Part shown: piece by piece, positions 31,966 through 42,996 of the stretch | Layout of the letters: each line of letters opens with the position of its first letter | Position numbering within the stretch: the stretch's first letter is position 1 | NCBI GenBank assembly: GCA_009763385.1 | Contig: CM019831.1 | Span: 90,493,845-90,557,844 of the forward strand | DNA: 64,000 nt | Reading direction: 5' to 3' | Source: Coix lacryma-jobi var. lacryma-jobi | Lineage: Eukaryota > Streptophyta > Magnoliopsida > Poales > Poaceae | The notes under the pieces: generated by a model | What the model was told of the DNA's origin: nothing | Seen by the model: only the letters and a program-made list of their open reading frames with translations | The model's database searches: none | Program-made: the position numbers and the translations under genes

Positions 31966-33903
31966 TGCGGATACATGGGTGTATGCCGAGTCTCGAGTGA
32001 TGAGTGATTGTCAACGGGTTTGATCGCAGGTTCTTTGGCTTGTGTTGTGCAGGTGTCGAGCACGGAGACAGTGATCGAGGGCAAGGTGAAGGTCAAGTAG
32101 AGACGTGCCGTGCCGACGGACCGAGAGCGGTGAAGGGCGGACGTGAGGCTTGGACTGAGGGACCGGTGGCCTGAGGATCAGCTGTGGTGGCTGGCAGCCG
32201 GGGGACAGCGAAGAGCGAAGACTTGCGGGACATGGTGTTGCTCGTCGAGGACCTGGGGACACGTGTCGGTGGACGGGGTGCACGGGCGGTGCATCCCCAA
32301 CAGCTCCGTTTGGTGGTAGACCAGAGAAAAACCATCGGGTGGACGGTTTCCAGGTTTGGGCCTCAAAACCTGGGCGCGGATGGTTTCCGAGTTTGGCCAC
32401 AAAACTTGGGCTGAGGACGGTTTCCAGGTTTGGGCCTCAAAACCTGGGGTGCTGCGGGTTTGCTGAGTTTGGGCCACAAAACTCAGGCGCTGGTGGGCTG
32501 GTTTCCCGGTTTGGGCCTCAAAACCGGGGGTTGGCTGTGAAGGCTGGTTTCCCGGTTTGGGCCACAAAACCGAGGGCGGAGTCCGTGAAAGGACGCAGAG
32601 CGGTGGTGGCACGTGGCGGCAATCGGTGAGGTTGCGTCGAGGCAACGCTACCAGTTGTGGCGGCGTGGCCGTCGGATCCACCTACCATCGAGTTGGTCCA
32701 GAATGACCTTATGGTTTAGCTGGTTTGCTCTGTAAGTAGTTAGGGGTAGAGTGGGAATTAGGAATAGTTAGAATTAGGATAAGTAGGGGGAGACACCCAC
32801 CTCCCCATCCATCTCAGCCATTTGCTCTTTGCCTTCTAGTTTTTCCTGCTCTCCCTCCCCTGCTGTAGCAAACTGAGATCCACAGAGAAGAAACACAATA
32901 CCTCTGTGCCCGTGAGATTTTTGAGGAAGTGAGACCGTAATCTCACTGTTGTAGCGTGTGGTAGCCACATGCAAAGTGTTCGTGGTTGTGATTTGCGTTT
33001 TGTTCGTGTTCTTCGCGGAATTTCTTTTTGCCACGTTTCCCGTCGATCGATCTCTTTGCTTGGTGCGTCTTTGGAAATCCGTTTGAACCAAGTTGTTCTA
33101 GATCGTGAGGCACTTCTTTCCACCGAAGGAATTCATCTCTAACCTCACGACCTAGTAGATCGGTTGATTTTCGTTTTGGATCGTTTTTGCTCCCTTAGTC
33201 CCGATTTCTTCCAATCATCGATTTGGAGTTAGATGCGAGCCATGATTCCCATGGATAGCTCACTAACCTCCTTGAGACTCCTCATACCAAGTCTAAGCCT
33301 TAGTGCTTTGATTCGGAGAGATCGAGTGGATTTCGCGGAAGAACTGTACTGTTTCGGGACCATCGGACGCTGAGTTCGTGAGCATCGGACGCTGAGCTCA
33401 AACCATCGGAGCATCGGTGCCACGTGTCGTCTGACAGTGCACTTTAAGGAGCATCGGACGCTGACCATCGGAGCGTCCATTGCCATCGGACGCGCCGGGG
33501 GTCAAGCATCGGACGCTAGGGTTGCCTGTTCACAGCGTCCGATGGGTGTCCAGTAAAGGTTCCAGAATCGCCCTGTTTGCATCGGACGCGTCCGTTGCTT
33601 TGACATCGGACGCTGCCCAGCGTTCGATGCTGCTGAGTTCGCGCAGTTTCGTCTGAAGTTAGTTCGTCCGTTGTCGGTTTCGATTTCCGGCTTTTGCGTT
33701 GGGTTTTCTAGAGTCGTATAGTGTCTCGCTGTGCTTCTTGGAAGCATCCAACCTATCTCTAGGGTTGTGGACACATACGAGCTCTAGGTTCGCTCTTGGG
33801 GTGTTTTCTCGAAACAGTAGCGACAAGTTTCCGAAAGGAATTTTGAAGCTCCCATTCACCCCCCCCCCCTCTGGTCGCTTCTGTTGCTTTTTTCGATCCT
33901 TCA
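31966..33903 (+). repeat. 3' LTR of the SIRE-type element
   Basis: 1938 bp, partner of 20955-22904. Differences between the two are scattered substitutions and one- to several-base indels. Confidence 0.93.
32350..32574 (+). repeat. Array of six small hairpins in the 3' LTR
   Basis: Same array as in the 5' LTR with better-kept stems. Perfect: CCAGGTTT/AAACCTGG at 32350-32373 and 32424-32447, CTGAGTTT/AAACTCAG at 32463-32486, CCCGGTTT/AAACCGGG at 32505-32528. The unit at 32387 has one G-T wobble, and the unit at 32551 has one mismatch. Confidence 0.9.
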
Positions 33904-34211
33904 CATAAGCTATGTAGTTTTTAGATAAAATAGGCGATAAAATCCGAGGAGACAACATGTGGCCACCAGGGGTCTTAACCATTAGGAGCCTCAAATGCTC
34001 CCCCTAGCGGTGGACGAACACAACGGTTGTTCAAGCTTAACCGAAAAGAAACGACAAACAACACTCATGCTCATCTCGATTTGTCCTTCTTCATCTTTTA
34101 TCTTGGCTTTTGGACATTTTGAGTGAGCTTTCTCTTCTATCTACTTCTATTTTATTTTTCTCTTTGATTATGGATACTCTGTGTTGATGATGCACTCATC
34201 AAGGGGGAGAT
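33904..34211 (+). other. Older copia 3' spacer and polypurine tract
   Basis: Resumes the sequence interrupted at 20954. Ends TGCACTCATC followed by AAGGGGGAGAT (34201-34211), identical to the PPT at 31955-31965. It is therefore the 3' end of an internal region belonging with the LTR at 34212. Confidence 0.65.
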
Positions 34212-34354
34212 TGCTAACACAAGGTTTGATATGTGCCCTTGTGTAGTTCCCTTCCTGAGTGATGAGCGATCGGTCAACGGGCAACATGTGTCTCTTAGCT
34301 ATGTTGATGTGCAGGTGTGGAGCTCAGAGATAGTGGTCGATGGCGAGGTGAAGG

Positions 34355-36883
34355 TGAAAGGTCCTTGTTTGGTTTTGGTAATTGAGTGACAACTTAGGTG
34401 GACTAATATGTGTTTGAAGTGAATTACACAGGTGATTAGTCCATAGGTGATCATGTGTGAGCAACATACGCCACAGAGGAGAAATGGCTTGGATATGTTT
34501 GCAACACTCACACATGTGAAGAAGGAGCTTAATGCACATGAAACATGACATGTGGTCATGTGGCTAAGATGGTGAAGATCAAGGCAAGACTTGGCTTGAT
34601 GAACCGGTTGCGAAGGTGAAAGGCAAGTTGAGGCTTTGAAGCCGTTGGTACCGAGTGTCGGGAGGCTTAAGCAAGACTTGGCGCCGAAGGACCGAAGCGA
34701 TGGTGAAGAACAAGTGATGTCAAGATCGATGGACCATGGAGGCCATGTGATGATATGAAGTGGATCATATCATTTGATGAAGAGGTTGGTGCATGTGTTG
34801 CATCAACACCGGAGGAGATGGAATGGAATGTGCAAGGCAAAGGTATACTTGTAGGGCATTTCATTTCACCGGTCATAGGTGTGTAGAGAAGTTTATGACC
34901 GGGTTTAGGATAGATGGCCGTACTATCAAGAGGAGCAAACTTGTTTGCATATCGGTCATCTAGTGCCACTTGAGCAATCTAACTTTGCAATGTTGCTAGG
35001 ATCAAGTGGCGTGGTGAGAGCAAGTGAAAATCCTTTGGAAAATGATTGTGAAAATGCTAACACACATACACATAATGTTGTACACTTAGTGGTGTTGGCA
35101 CATTTGCAAAGGAGAAGTTGTTGGAGAAGAAGTTGTGTTGAAAGGAGGCATGGAGAAGTGGGAGAAACTAGTGTATAGTCCCTCTCCCTCCTGCCGAGCT
35201 TGCGAGGCAGGATTCAGCGGTTTTCGGAAGTGATGTGAAGTGCTCTGGGAGCATCGGACGCTGGTCCGAGGAGCATCGGACGCTGGGCCGAGCTTCCGAT
35301 GGTAACCCCTAGTTTTCAGTCTGTTGCAGTGGGAGCATCGGACGCTGCATCGGACGCTGGTCCGAGCGTCCGATGCAGTGACGTGGCGCGAGCAAGTTTA
35401 GCTGGGAGCATCGGACGCTGGCCTGCGTCCGATGTGGACCCATCTGACGCGTCCGATGTAGAATGGTGCTCTCGGGAGCTCTCTGCATAGACATCGGACG
35501 CTGGCCCTTAGCGTCCGATGCTGGGGGGCCGGCGCGTCCGATGTGAGGCAGTTTTGCGCAGAATCGAGCAGAGGCATCGGAGCGTCCGATGCTAGGCATC
35601 GGCGCGTCCGATGCCACTTTAACTGGCGCAGGAAGTGATATAGCCGTTGGGATCGCTTGGCCGAAGTTGAACGTGGGGAACACGTGGCGAGCATCCAAGC
35701 ATCGGACGCTGGCCTCAGCGTCCGATGGTCCCGATCCGGAGCGTCCGATGCTAGCGCAGTTTGCCCAGTGAAGGGGCAACGGCTAGTTAGCCCTTGGGGC
35801 TATATATCGTTGGTAACCAGCCTTGGCTGGTGGTTGAGCACTCCAAAGCCTTGGTGGCTGGTGTGGATGTGCTTGGGAGCCCTCTAACTCGCTTATGCTT
35901 GCTAGTGTGCGAATCGATAGCGAGTGAGTGATCGCTAGTGCGTTGCATTGAGAGATTGCATCGAGTGGCACTAGGTGATCGAGTTGCAAGCCCGTGGGTG
36001 CTTGTTACTCTTGGAGGTTGCCACCTCCTAGACGGCTTGGTGATCGAGTCTCCGTCGTGAAGCCCGCGTGAAGATTGTGCGTGGCTCCGGAGAAGCTTGT
36101 GAGGGGCATTGTGCTCGCCCCGCGGGGATCGCGAAGAGCAACTCTAGTGGATTGCGCGTGTCATTGAGTTACCCTCACTTGTGGGTGAGTTCTTGCGGCG
36201 CTCGAGTGTCGAGCTAGGTGTGGTGCCTATTAGCCCCGAACTACCAAAGTGTGTGGTCGACACAACGGACTAGCTTGGTGGCAACCAAGTGAACCTCGGG
36301 ATAAAATCACCGTGTCAACATTGTCTACATTTCTCGGTGGTTTGCTATCTCCATACACAAGCTTGTATTTACTTTCATATATATTGTGCTTGTGTAGTTG
36401 CTCTTGTAATTAGTTAGCTTGTGTAGCTTGCTAGTTATCTTCCTTGCTTGTGTAGCATAGAAGTTGATCCCGTGAGTGACTAGTTGACTTGTAGTCTTGC
36501 TAGTCACATTGCTTAGTTTGTGTAGCTAAGTTGAGCTCTCTAATTTGGCTTGTGTAGCCTTGTTTTGAGCATTGCTAGTGAGCTTAGGCTTTGTGCTTTT
36601 GCTTAGTGGCATGTGTAGGAGCTCCCCGGTTGATTGAGTACTAGTTGCTTAGGTTTGTGTAACCTTGCAAGCTAGAATTGTTTAGGTGAGCTCTAGCTAG
36701 CCCGGCACCTTATTTGCTTTGTTTAGGTTCTTTTGTAAGGTGTCATAGAGTATAAGTAGAGGGGTGTAGTCTTGGCTAGACCGATAGTTTTAATTCCGCA
36801 TTTGTTTCGGTTAGCCGCTCCGATTATGTTTAAGTTTTAAAAAGGACTATTCACCCCCTCTAGTCCGCCATCTCGACCCTTCA
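34355..36883 (+). mobile_element. Solo LTR of another copia family, nested in an LTR
   Basis: 2529 bp from TGAAAGGTCCTTG to CTCGACCCTTCA, flanked by perfect GAAGG duplications (34350-34354 and 36884-36888). No internal region. It carries about fifteen CATCGGACGCT or AGCGTCCGATG motifs at 35250-35755, often as facing pairs, and an Ile/Leu-poor, G/T-rich 3' half (35780-36780) with GTGTAG repeats. Confidence 0.9.
35250..35755 (+). repeat. Palindromic motif array CATCGGACGCT / AGCGTCCGATG
   Basis: The 11-base motif and its complement recur about fifteen times. Facing pairs occur for instance at 35340-35385, 35490-35522 and 35698-35728, each capable of forming a hairpin or cruciform. Confidence 0.85.
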
Positions 36884-37229
36884 GAAGGTCAAGTAGAGAC
36901 GTGCCGCGCCGACGGACCGGGAGCGGTGAAGGGCGGACGTGAGGCTTGGACCGATGGACTGGGAGGCCAAAGGACCAGCTGTGGTAGCTAGCACGTGGCA
37001 TCGGCGAGCAAGAGCACATGGGGATGTGTGGTGCATCGACCGAGTCGGGAGGAAGACGATGGTGTCGTGACACTTGGCAAGAGGCCAAGAAGGAAGGCGA
37101 AGGCGTTGTGCCCGGCGTGGAGGCTAAACATGCATCGGCATCGGTGCCGATGGTCGGGGTGTGAGAACCACATCCCGTCTACGACGCGGGTTTGGTAGTT
37201 CAGCCTCGAAAAACTACCCTCAACGGTTT

Positions 37230-37400
37230 CCGAGTTTGGGCCTCAAAACTCGGGGCAGCCGGTTTCCGAGTTTGGGCCTCAAAACTCGGGGCGGACGGTT
37301 TTCCAGGTTTGGGCCTTAAAACCTGGGCTGGCGGGTTTCTGAGTTTGGGCCACAAAACTCAGCGGAGGACAGGTTTCCTGGTTTCAGACTCAAAACCAGG
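37230..37400 (+). repeat. Array of five perfect hairpins in the second SIRE-type LTR
   Basis: Units at 37230-37253, 37266-37289, 37303-37326, 37339-37362 and 37377-37400, each 24 bases with 8-bp perfect stems and 8-base loops. Arms start CCGAG, CCGAG, CCAGG, CTGAG and CCTGG. Spacing is 36-38 bases. Confidence 0.92.
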
Positions 37401-38743
37401 GGAGGTCCAAAAAGGACGGTCGACACATGGTGGCGCTGAGAGGCTTGCGTTGCGGTGAAGCTATCGGTGAGGAAGCGCGGCGGTCGACAGGACGATACGT
37501 GGCGGCATCCTGAGGCTTGCGTTGAGGCGAAGCTAAGGATGAGGAAGGCGCGTGGCCATCAGATCAAGAATGGGTAGAGTTGGATCGAAACACCCCTAGG
37601 GTTAGTCTGTTCGCTCTTTGTATCTACGGTAGAAGGGGAATAAGTGTTTAGGCTATAAATAGAGAGGCAGACCCTCCTCTCATTCTATCCTTGCAGCTTT
37701 CATTCTCTAGCCTTCGCTTAGGTTTTCCATCATACTGCACTGCCTGTGATCCGCAGAGAGATTATAATCATACCTCTGTGTTTTTGAGTTTTTGAGGAAA
37801 CGAGAACATAATCTCGTTGTTGTCTCGTGGGTTCGAGACACGACTGAAATCGTAATCGATTTGCATTCTTGTGTTGTGTTCTTCGCGTTTTCGTTGTTTG
37901 CCCTCTCGGAGATTTGCCTCGTTCTTCCTCTCCGAGAGTTGTTTTTCGAATCCGCTTGAACTAGTTTGTTCTAGATCGTGAGGGCCTCTTTTCACCGAAG
38001 GAATTTCTCTCTAACCTCACGAGCTAGTAGATCGAGTGATTTTCGTGTTTGGATCGAGTTCTTTTCTCCTTTGCCCCGAATTCTTCCGATTCACTGATTT
38101 GGAGTTAGGTTCGAGCCATGATCTCCTAGGAGTAGCTCACTAACATCCTTTTGACCCCTCAGATCAAGTATCAGCCCTAGAGCTTTTGATTTGAGGGAGA
38201 TCGGGTTGAATCACTGAAGAACTTTACAGTTTTCAAGGACATCGGGCACTGGGCACGGGAGCATCGGACGCTTTCATAGCATCGGACGCTCTTGTGCACG
38301 TGTCAAAAAACTGACTTTTTGAAGGGGCATCGGACGCGGGGCATCAGACGCTCGACGTCTTTGCATCGGACGCTGGCTTTCAGTGTAGCAGCGTCTGATG
38401 GTCGAACAGTAAGGTTCTAGTTCTGCCTGTTTTGCATCGGATGTGTCCGCCAGTCGGGCATCGGATGCTGCCAGCGTCCGATGAAGTGATCTGTTCACTG
38501 TCTCATCCGTAGTTTGTTCATCCGACTTCGGATTTGGTTTCGGCTTTTTGCGTTGGATTTCTAGGATTGAGTAGAGTCCCGCTGTGCTTCTAGGAAGCAT
38601 CCACCCTACACCTAGGGTTGTGGACACTACCAAGTCCTTGTCTTGCTTTGGGGTGACTTTCTGGGACAAGGCCATCTATTTCTCGAGAAGAAATTTGAGG
38701 CTCCCATTCACCCCCCCTCTGGTCACCAATCTGGTCCTTTAAT

Positions 38744-38755
38744 TGATATCAGAGC
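38744..38755 (+). other. Primer binding site of the second SIRE-type element
   Basis: TGATATCAGAGC, one mismatch from the initiator-methionine tRNA site TGGTATCAGAGC, two bases after the LTR. Confidence 0.8.
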
Positions 38756-38804
38756 TGGTTAAGGATCTTCTCTACCTTAATCAGTTTCGGATCCTAAGGG
38801 CGAC

Positions 38805-41700
38805 ATGGATCGAGGGAACGGCAAGGCTCCCTATTTCGATGGGACGAACTATCCCTATTGGAAGATTCGGATGCGTGCTTATCTCAACAACATCGGATCT
38901 TCTGTTTGGGAGATATGTGAGAACGCCAAGTACGAGGTCCTTGCTGCTCGTGTGGGTCAGCTCTAGATTGACCAGCACGAGGCAAACGCTAAGGCCTGTA
39001 ACGCGCTTTTGGCCAACATCTCCCTTCCTGAGTTCGAGCGTGTCTCCGAGCTTGAGACGACACGAGAGATCTGGGTGAAGCTTCAGAGCTATCACGAGGG
39101 GACTGTCCAGGTCAAGACCAGACTCTTCGAGACCTACAAGGGGAGTACGAGAACTTTGTTCAGTTGGAGGGAGAGACGATTGATGCTATGTTCGCTCATT
39201 TCCAAACGATTGTGAACAAGATGCGTGCCAATCGGGACAACCTACCTTATGATGATCATGAGAGAGCGCTCAAGTTGCTATATGCCCTAGATCGGAAGGT
39301 ATGGAGGTGAAGGTGTCGACTATCATAGAGTCACCAAGCTATGACACCCTCGTCGTGGACGAGCTGTTCAACAAGCTCAAGTCCACCGAGATCGATCACT
39401 TGACTCAGGCCAAGCTGAAGAACCCATCTTCACATTCCATGGCTTTGGTCTCAGGCAAGGGGTGGATCGACTCTTTCTGCTGACATTTCACCTCCTCTCT
39501 TTGCTTTGTCTTCTTTGCTTTTAGTGACAGAGGAGCAGGTAGAGGCGTTGGGAAACGACGAGCTCGCCCTCATCATCACCCGGTTCTCGCGGATTCACAA
39601 CAACCTCCTGAATCACCGGTGTGGTGGCGCACGTGAGGGCTGCTACGGGGAGTGGCGGATCTAGTATTTCAATCATGGGGGTACGAACCTAAAACATTGT
39701 TTGGCTATTAAACAAAATCAAGACCCAAACTTACAAATTAAAATGATTATGATGGTTTGGAAGAAAATGACTTAGCTTTTTTAAAAAAATTGATTAATCT
39801 GTTGTTATTTTATATTATACTTGTGTCATGTGTATTGAATCATTTTTGAACTCCCGGACTATAGAAGAAAGAGTGCTATATTATAGAGCTATAAGTTATT
39901 TCCTTGTTAGATGAGCACTTGAGCTTAGAATATTGTTATTTGATAAAATGTGCTAGGTATATAATATATTATAGATATATATAGTTGGTGTTTCTATAAA
40001 TTTTTGGGGGTACAGCTGTACCCCCATGCACCTATGCTAGATCCGCCCCTGGCTACGGGTGTGGAGACCCCGATCACTTCGTCGCATGCTGCCCCAAGCG
40101 CGACAAGAGCTTCCCGGCAAGAACCGCAACTCCAGGTGCAAGGCCAAGCTGGAGAACAAGACCGGAAGAAGAAGAAGGGCGGCTACCGCAGGGAAGATCT
40201 GAAGAAGGCTTACGATGCCAGCAAGCGTGACTTCATCGCCTCCATCAGTGACTTCAAGAAGAGCTCTGACGGCAGCTCCAGCGATGATGAGTCTGAGCAC
40301 AAGATGGAGGATCGCTTCAATGGACTCTGTTTCTTCGGCAACTCCACCGACGGCTTCTGCACCATCGCCTTGGATGAGGAGGACCGCAAGTGCTAGGACA
40401 AGCACACCGACACCGACGACGATGACGACACATCTGAGGTATCGAACTCTTCTCTTGTCGAGCGTCTTTCTAGTGAGCGTGATGCTTTGGCCAAAATAGT
40501 TCTCGGTTTGGACAAGCAGCTTAAGCGTGCCGCTAGAGAGCGCAATGAGTTAAGGCCAGCTAGGTGAGGCGCTAAGGAGATTGAGAGTGCTAGGTCCGAG
40601 GTGAAGGTGACCGATGAGGAGGAGTGCGATGAGTGCACGACACACATGACAAAATTCTCCACCCTGGAAACTAAGTATGCCTCTTTGATCGAGGTGTATG
40701 ATGAGCTGAAGAGTAGGATAGACTTGGTGGGTGAGTGTCAAGAGTGTCCCTCCCTGAAGAAGGAGCTGGAGGAAGTGAAGGCGAGGTCTTCTTTGCTGGG
40801 TGCATGCAAACTTTGTCCTAGCTTGCAAACTGAGTTGGCAGAAGTTAGTGCCAAGTTTGATGAAGCCATGAAAGCCAGCTCAGTTAGCACAGTTCCGCTC
40901 CATGTTAGCGATGCACGGGGATGGAACTTGAGATTGCCAACTGTCGGTATGACAGGATGCAAACCGAGGAGGAAAACACATACCTTCGGTCCATCCTGAG
41001 TTGGGTGTCATGAAGTGAGGCACAGTTGGGCATGATGATCAGTCAGTTCAAGAGGGGAACTGGCGGTCCGGGAGTAGGCTTTGCTTTAGGTGGGGAGGGC
41101 TCCAGTGCTTTTGGGAAGATCGGAGTTTAGCGGAGTGAACCAGAGTGAGACCATCCGCTCTCCCTAAGCTTATCAAGATCACCCCACCTGAGCCTCCTAA
41201 GCCTTTCACCAAGGATGGCATCCTTGAGGAACCTCCTAAGGCTCCACCTCGCAAGCAAGTGTGGGGTACCAAACCTAACCATCTTAGGAACACACTTGAC
41301 ACCCTTCCTAGCATCTCTAGTAACCCCTTCCGAAAGGCAAGCAGCCAGCAAGAGTGAACAATCCTCGCAACTATGCAAACCAACAACCCAAGGAGTGGTG
41401 AGGTTTGAGTGTGAGTATTGCCACCGCGAGGGTCACCTAGCTGAGTTTTGCTTTCGGAGGAAGAGAGAGGCTAGGAGGGAGTTGGAACTGAACAACCAGG
41501 CCAGGCACCACCTCACTATGGTGTGCAAGGTCAGGGAGTTCAGGGTCAGAGGGCTAGGCTTGGAGGTACACCCCCTCAGGCGGCTAGGCCCCAGGCAACT
41601 AGACCACGGGGTGGTGGTCGTGCCCGTCACGGTTCTGGTCGTCCTCGATACGACCGTGAGCCGGGTGTAAGAGGCTTTGCTGTACAGTCCCATAGCAGAC
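38805..41700 (+). pseudogene. Second SIRE-type gag, interrupted by a MITE
   Basis: Begins MDRGNGKAPYFDGTNYPYWK, closely like the gag at 22967. A stop replaces a Gln codon near 38966. Further parts are ISLPEFERVSELETTREIW, YHEGTVQVKTRLFETYKG and IIESPSYDTLVVDELFNKLK. A hAT MITE (39650-40051) splits the first zinc knuckle (CYGCGDPDHFVACC) between its first residues. An acidic segment (DFKKSSDGSSSDDESE), a CxxC-rich coiled-coil region and a second knuckle (C-EY-C-HREG-H-LAEF-C, about 41412-41453) follow. Many frameshifts are present. Confidence 0.82.
39650..40051. mobile_element. hAT-type MITE inserted in gag
   Basis: 402 bp with terminal inverted repeats GAGTGGCGGATCTAG and (complement of the right end) CAGGGGCGGATCTAG. 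The target duplication is 8 bp, GCTACGGG (39642-39649 and 40052-40059). The interior is A/T-rich and non-coding, with GGGGGTAC facing GTACCCCC as subterminal inverted repeats. An 8-bp duplication plus CAGGGG ends indicate the hAT superfamily. Confidence 0.9.
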
Positions 41701-41941
41701 CACCTTTTCAGCATGGTGGTGATCGCTTTGCTCAAATGAGACATGGAGGTGAGTTTGAAGGTTTTCCGTTCAATAGCGGACCACCCTTTCAGTTGGTGGT
41801 GATCGCTATCCACCCATGGGACGAGGTCAGTTTGGTGTTCCTTCTAACACTTTTTCTGAGGCTATGACACAACACTGGTATCCTTCTCAGTATACTAACC
41901 CAGTGTTGTGCCATATGCTCATTTCCTGCCTTTCTATTGAT

Positions 41942-42185
41942 GCAGGAACTTCGGCTGGAGAACATGTGGCTCATGGATTCCGGGTGTCGCGCCACATGAC
42001 TAGAAAGAAGGAATGGTTCTCCAGCCTGGACCCATTGTACATAAGGAGTATATCACATTCGGGGATAGTGGTAGAGGTAAGGTTGTTCTCGTGGGTCCAT
42101 CCAACTTAACGAGAACTTCATGCCAAGATGTTGCTTTGGTTTCAACTTGCATTTTAATTTGCTCTTCGTCTCGCAACTTCTTCTA
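41942..42185 (+). pseudogene. Second SIRE-type protease, truncated
   Basis: Reads ENMWLMDSGC followed by RHMTRKKEWFSSL in the adjacent frame, then TFGDSGRG and FNLHFNLLFVSQLL. It matches the 25613 protease and stops abruptly at the junction with an opposite-strand copia fragment at about 42185. Integrase and RT of this copy are missing. Confidence 0.78.
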
Positions 42186-42990
42186 GGTCGAGATGTCCAT
42201 TTTGTTGGCATTGGAGTCTTGATAGGCTTGCAATCATTCATATTGCAGCGCTTGAGGAGGTCTTTTGTTATACTTCTCTTGACATATAAAAGTCCCCTCC
42301 TTCATTTTGCTTGACTTGGAAGCCTAGAAAGAATGAAGCTAGCATCATGGACATCGAACTCCTTCGACTTCAAGTCACCAAATTCCTTGCAATATTCTTC
42401 ATTTGTTTATCCGAAGATGACATCATCAACATAGACTTGACAAATGAAGATCTCTCCATTAAGCTTCTTGGTGAATAGTGTGGTGTCGACCTTCCCAATG
42501 GTGAAGCCCTTCTCAATAAGGAAGTCCCGGAGGCGCTCGTACCACGCTCTAGGGGCTTGCTTGAGCCTATAAAGTGCCTTGGACAACATATAAACATGAT
42601 TAGGATATCTAGGGTCTTCAACCCTGGGAGGTTGATCAACATAGACTAGTTCATTATGAAGCCATTTAAAATTGCACTTTTCACATCCATTTGATATAAT
42701 TTCATGTCATGATGCGATGCATATACAAGGAGATACGAATGACTTCAAGTCTTGCAACCGGTGCAAAGGTCTCTCCAAAATCCAAGCCTTCAACTTGAGA
42801 GAACAATTTGCAACTAGCATTGCCTTGTTTCTAACAACCTTGCCTCGATCATCTTGCTTGTTCCTGAACACCCATTTGGTTCCAATGACTCTTACGCCTT
42901 TGGGTCGCTCTTCAAGGGTCCAAACTTGATTGCAGGTGAAGTTGTTCAATTCTTCATGCATAGCATTCACCTAATCCGGATCCTTTAGAG
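42186..42990 (-). pseudogene. Copia reverse transcriptase (minus copy)
   Basis: Frames read MNAMHEELNNFTCNQVWTLE, GTKWVFRNKQDDRGKVVRNK, LYRLKQAPRAWYERL, then ICQVYVDDVIFG (YVDD at 42422-42433) and, out of frame, NEEYCKEFGDL. It ends with FQVKQNEGGTFICQEKY and NDCKPIKTPMPT at the junction. A stop follows the YVDD region, and the central part carrying the DVKCAFLNG-type motif is broken. Confidence 0.82.
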
Positions 42991-42996
42991 CATCAT

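Larger units (their letters stand above)
20955..33903 (+). mobile_element. Complete SIRE-type Ty1/copia element, 12.9 kb
   Basis: LTRs at 20955-22904 and 31966-33903 start TGCGGATACATGGG and end CGATCCTTCA. The target duplication CATAA is perfect (20950-20954 and 33904-33908). Internal order is PBS, gag with two CCHC knuckles, protease, integrase, RT, RNase H, a long 3' spacer and the polypurine tract. Integrase before RT defines Ty1/copia. The large size, long LTRs and 3' spacer fit the SIRE/Maximus lineage. The LTRs are very similar, with both substitutions and small indels, so the insertion is young. The coding region is nevertheless broken many times and contains an abnormal G-rich block at 26880-28260. 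Confidence 0.93.
34212..38741 (+). repeat. LTR of a related SIRE-type subfamily, split by a solo LTR
   Basis: Starts TGCTAACACAAGG right after a polypurine tract and ends GGTCCTTTA right before a primer binding site. Parts resemble the 20955 LTR (GTGATGAGC near the start, AGTAGAGACGTGCC, the hairpin array, CATCGGACGCT motifs, the C-run end). Removing the nested 34355-36883 insertion and one TSD copy leaves about 2.0 kb. The usual terminal CA is TA here. Confidence 0.8.
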
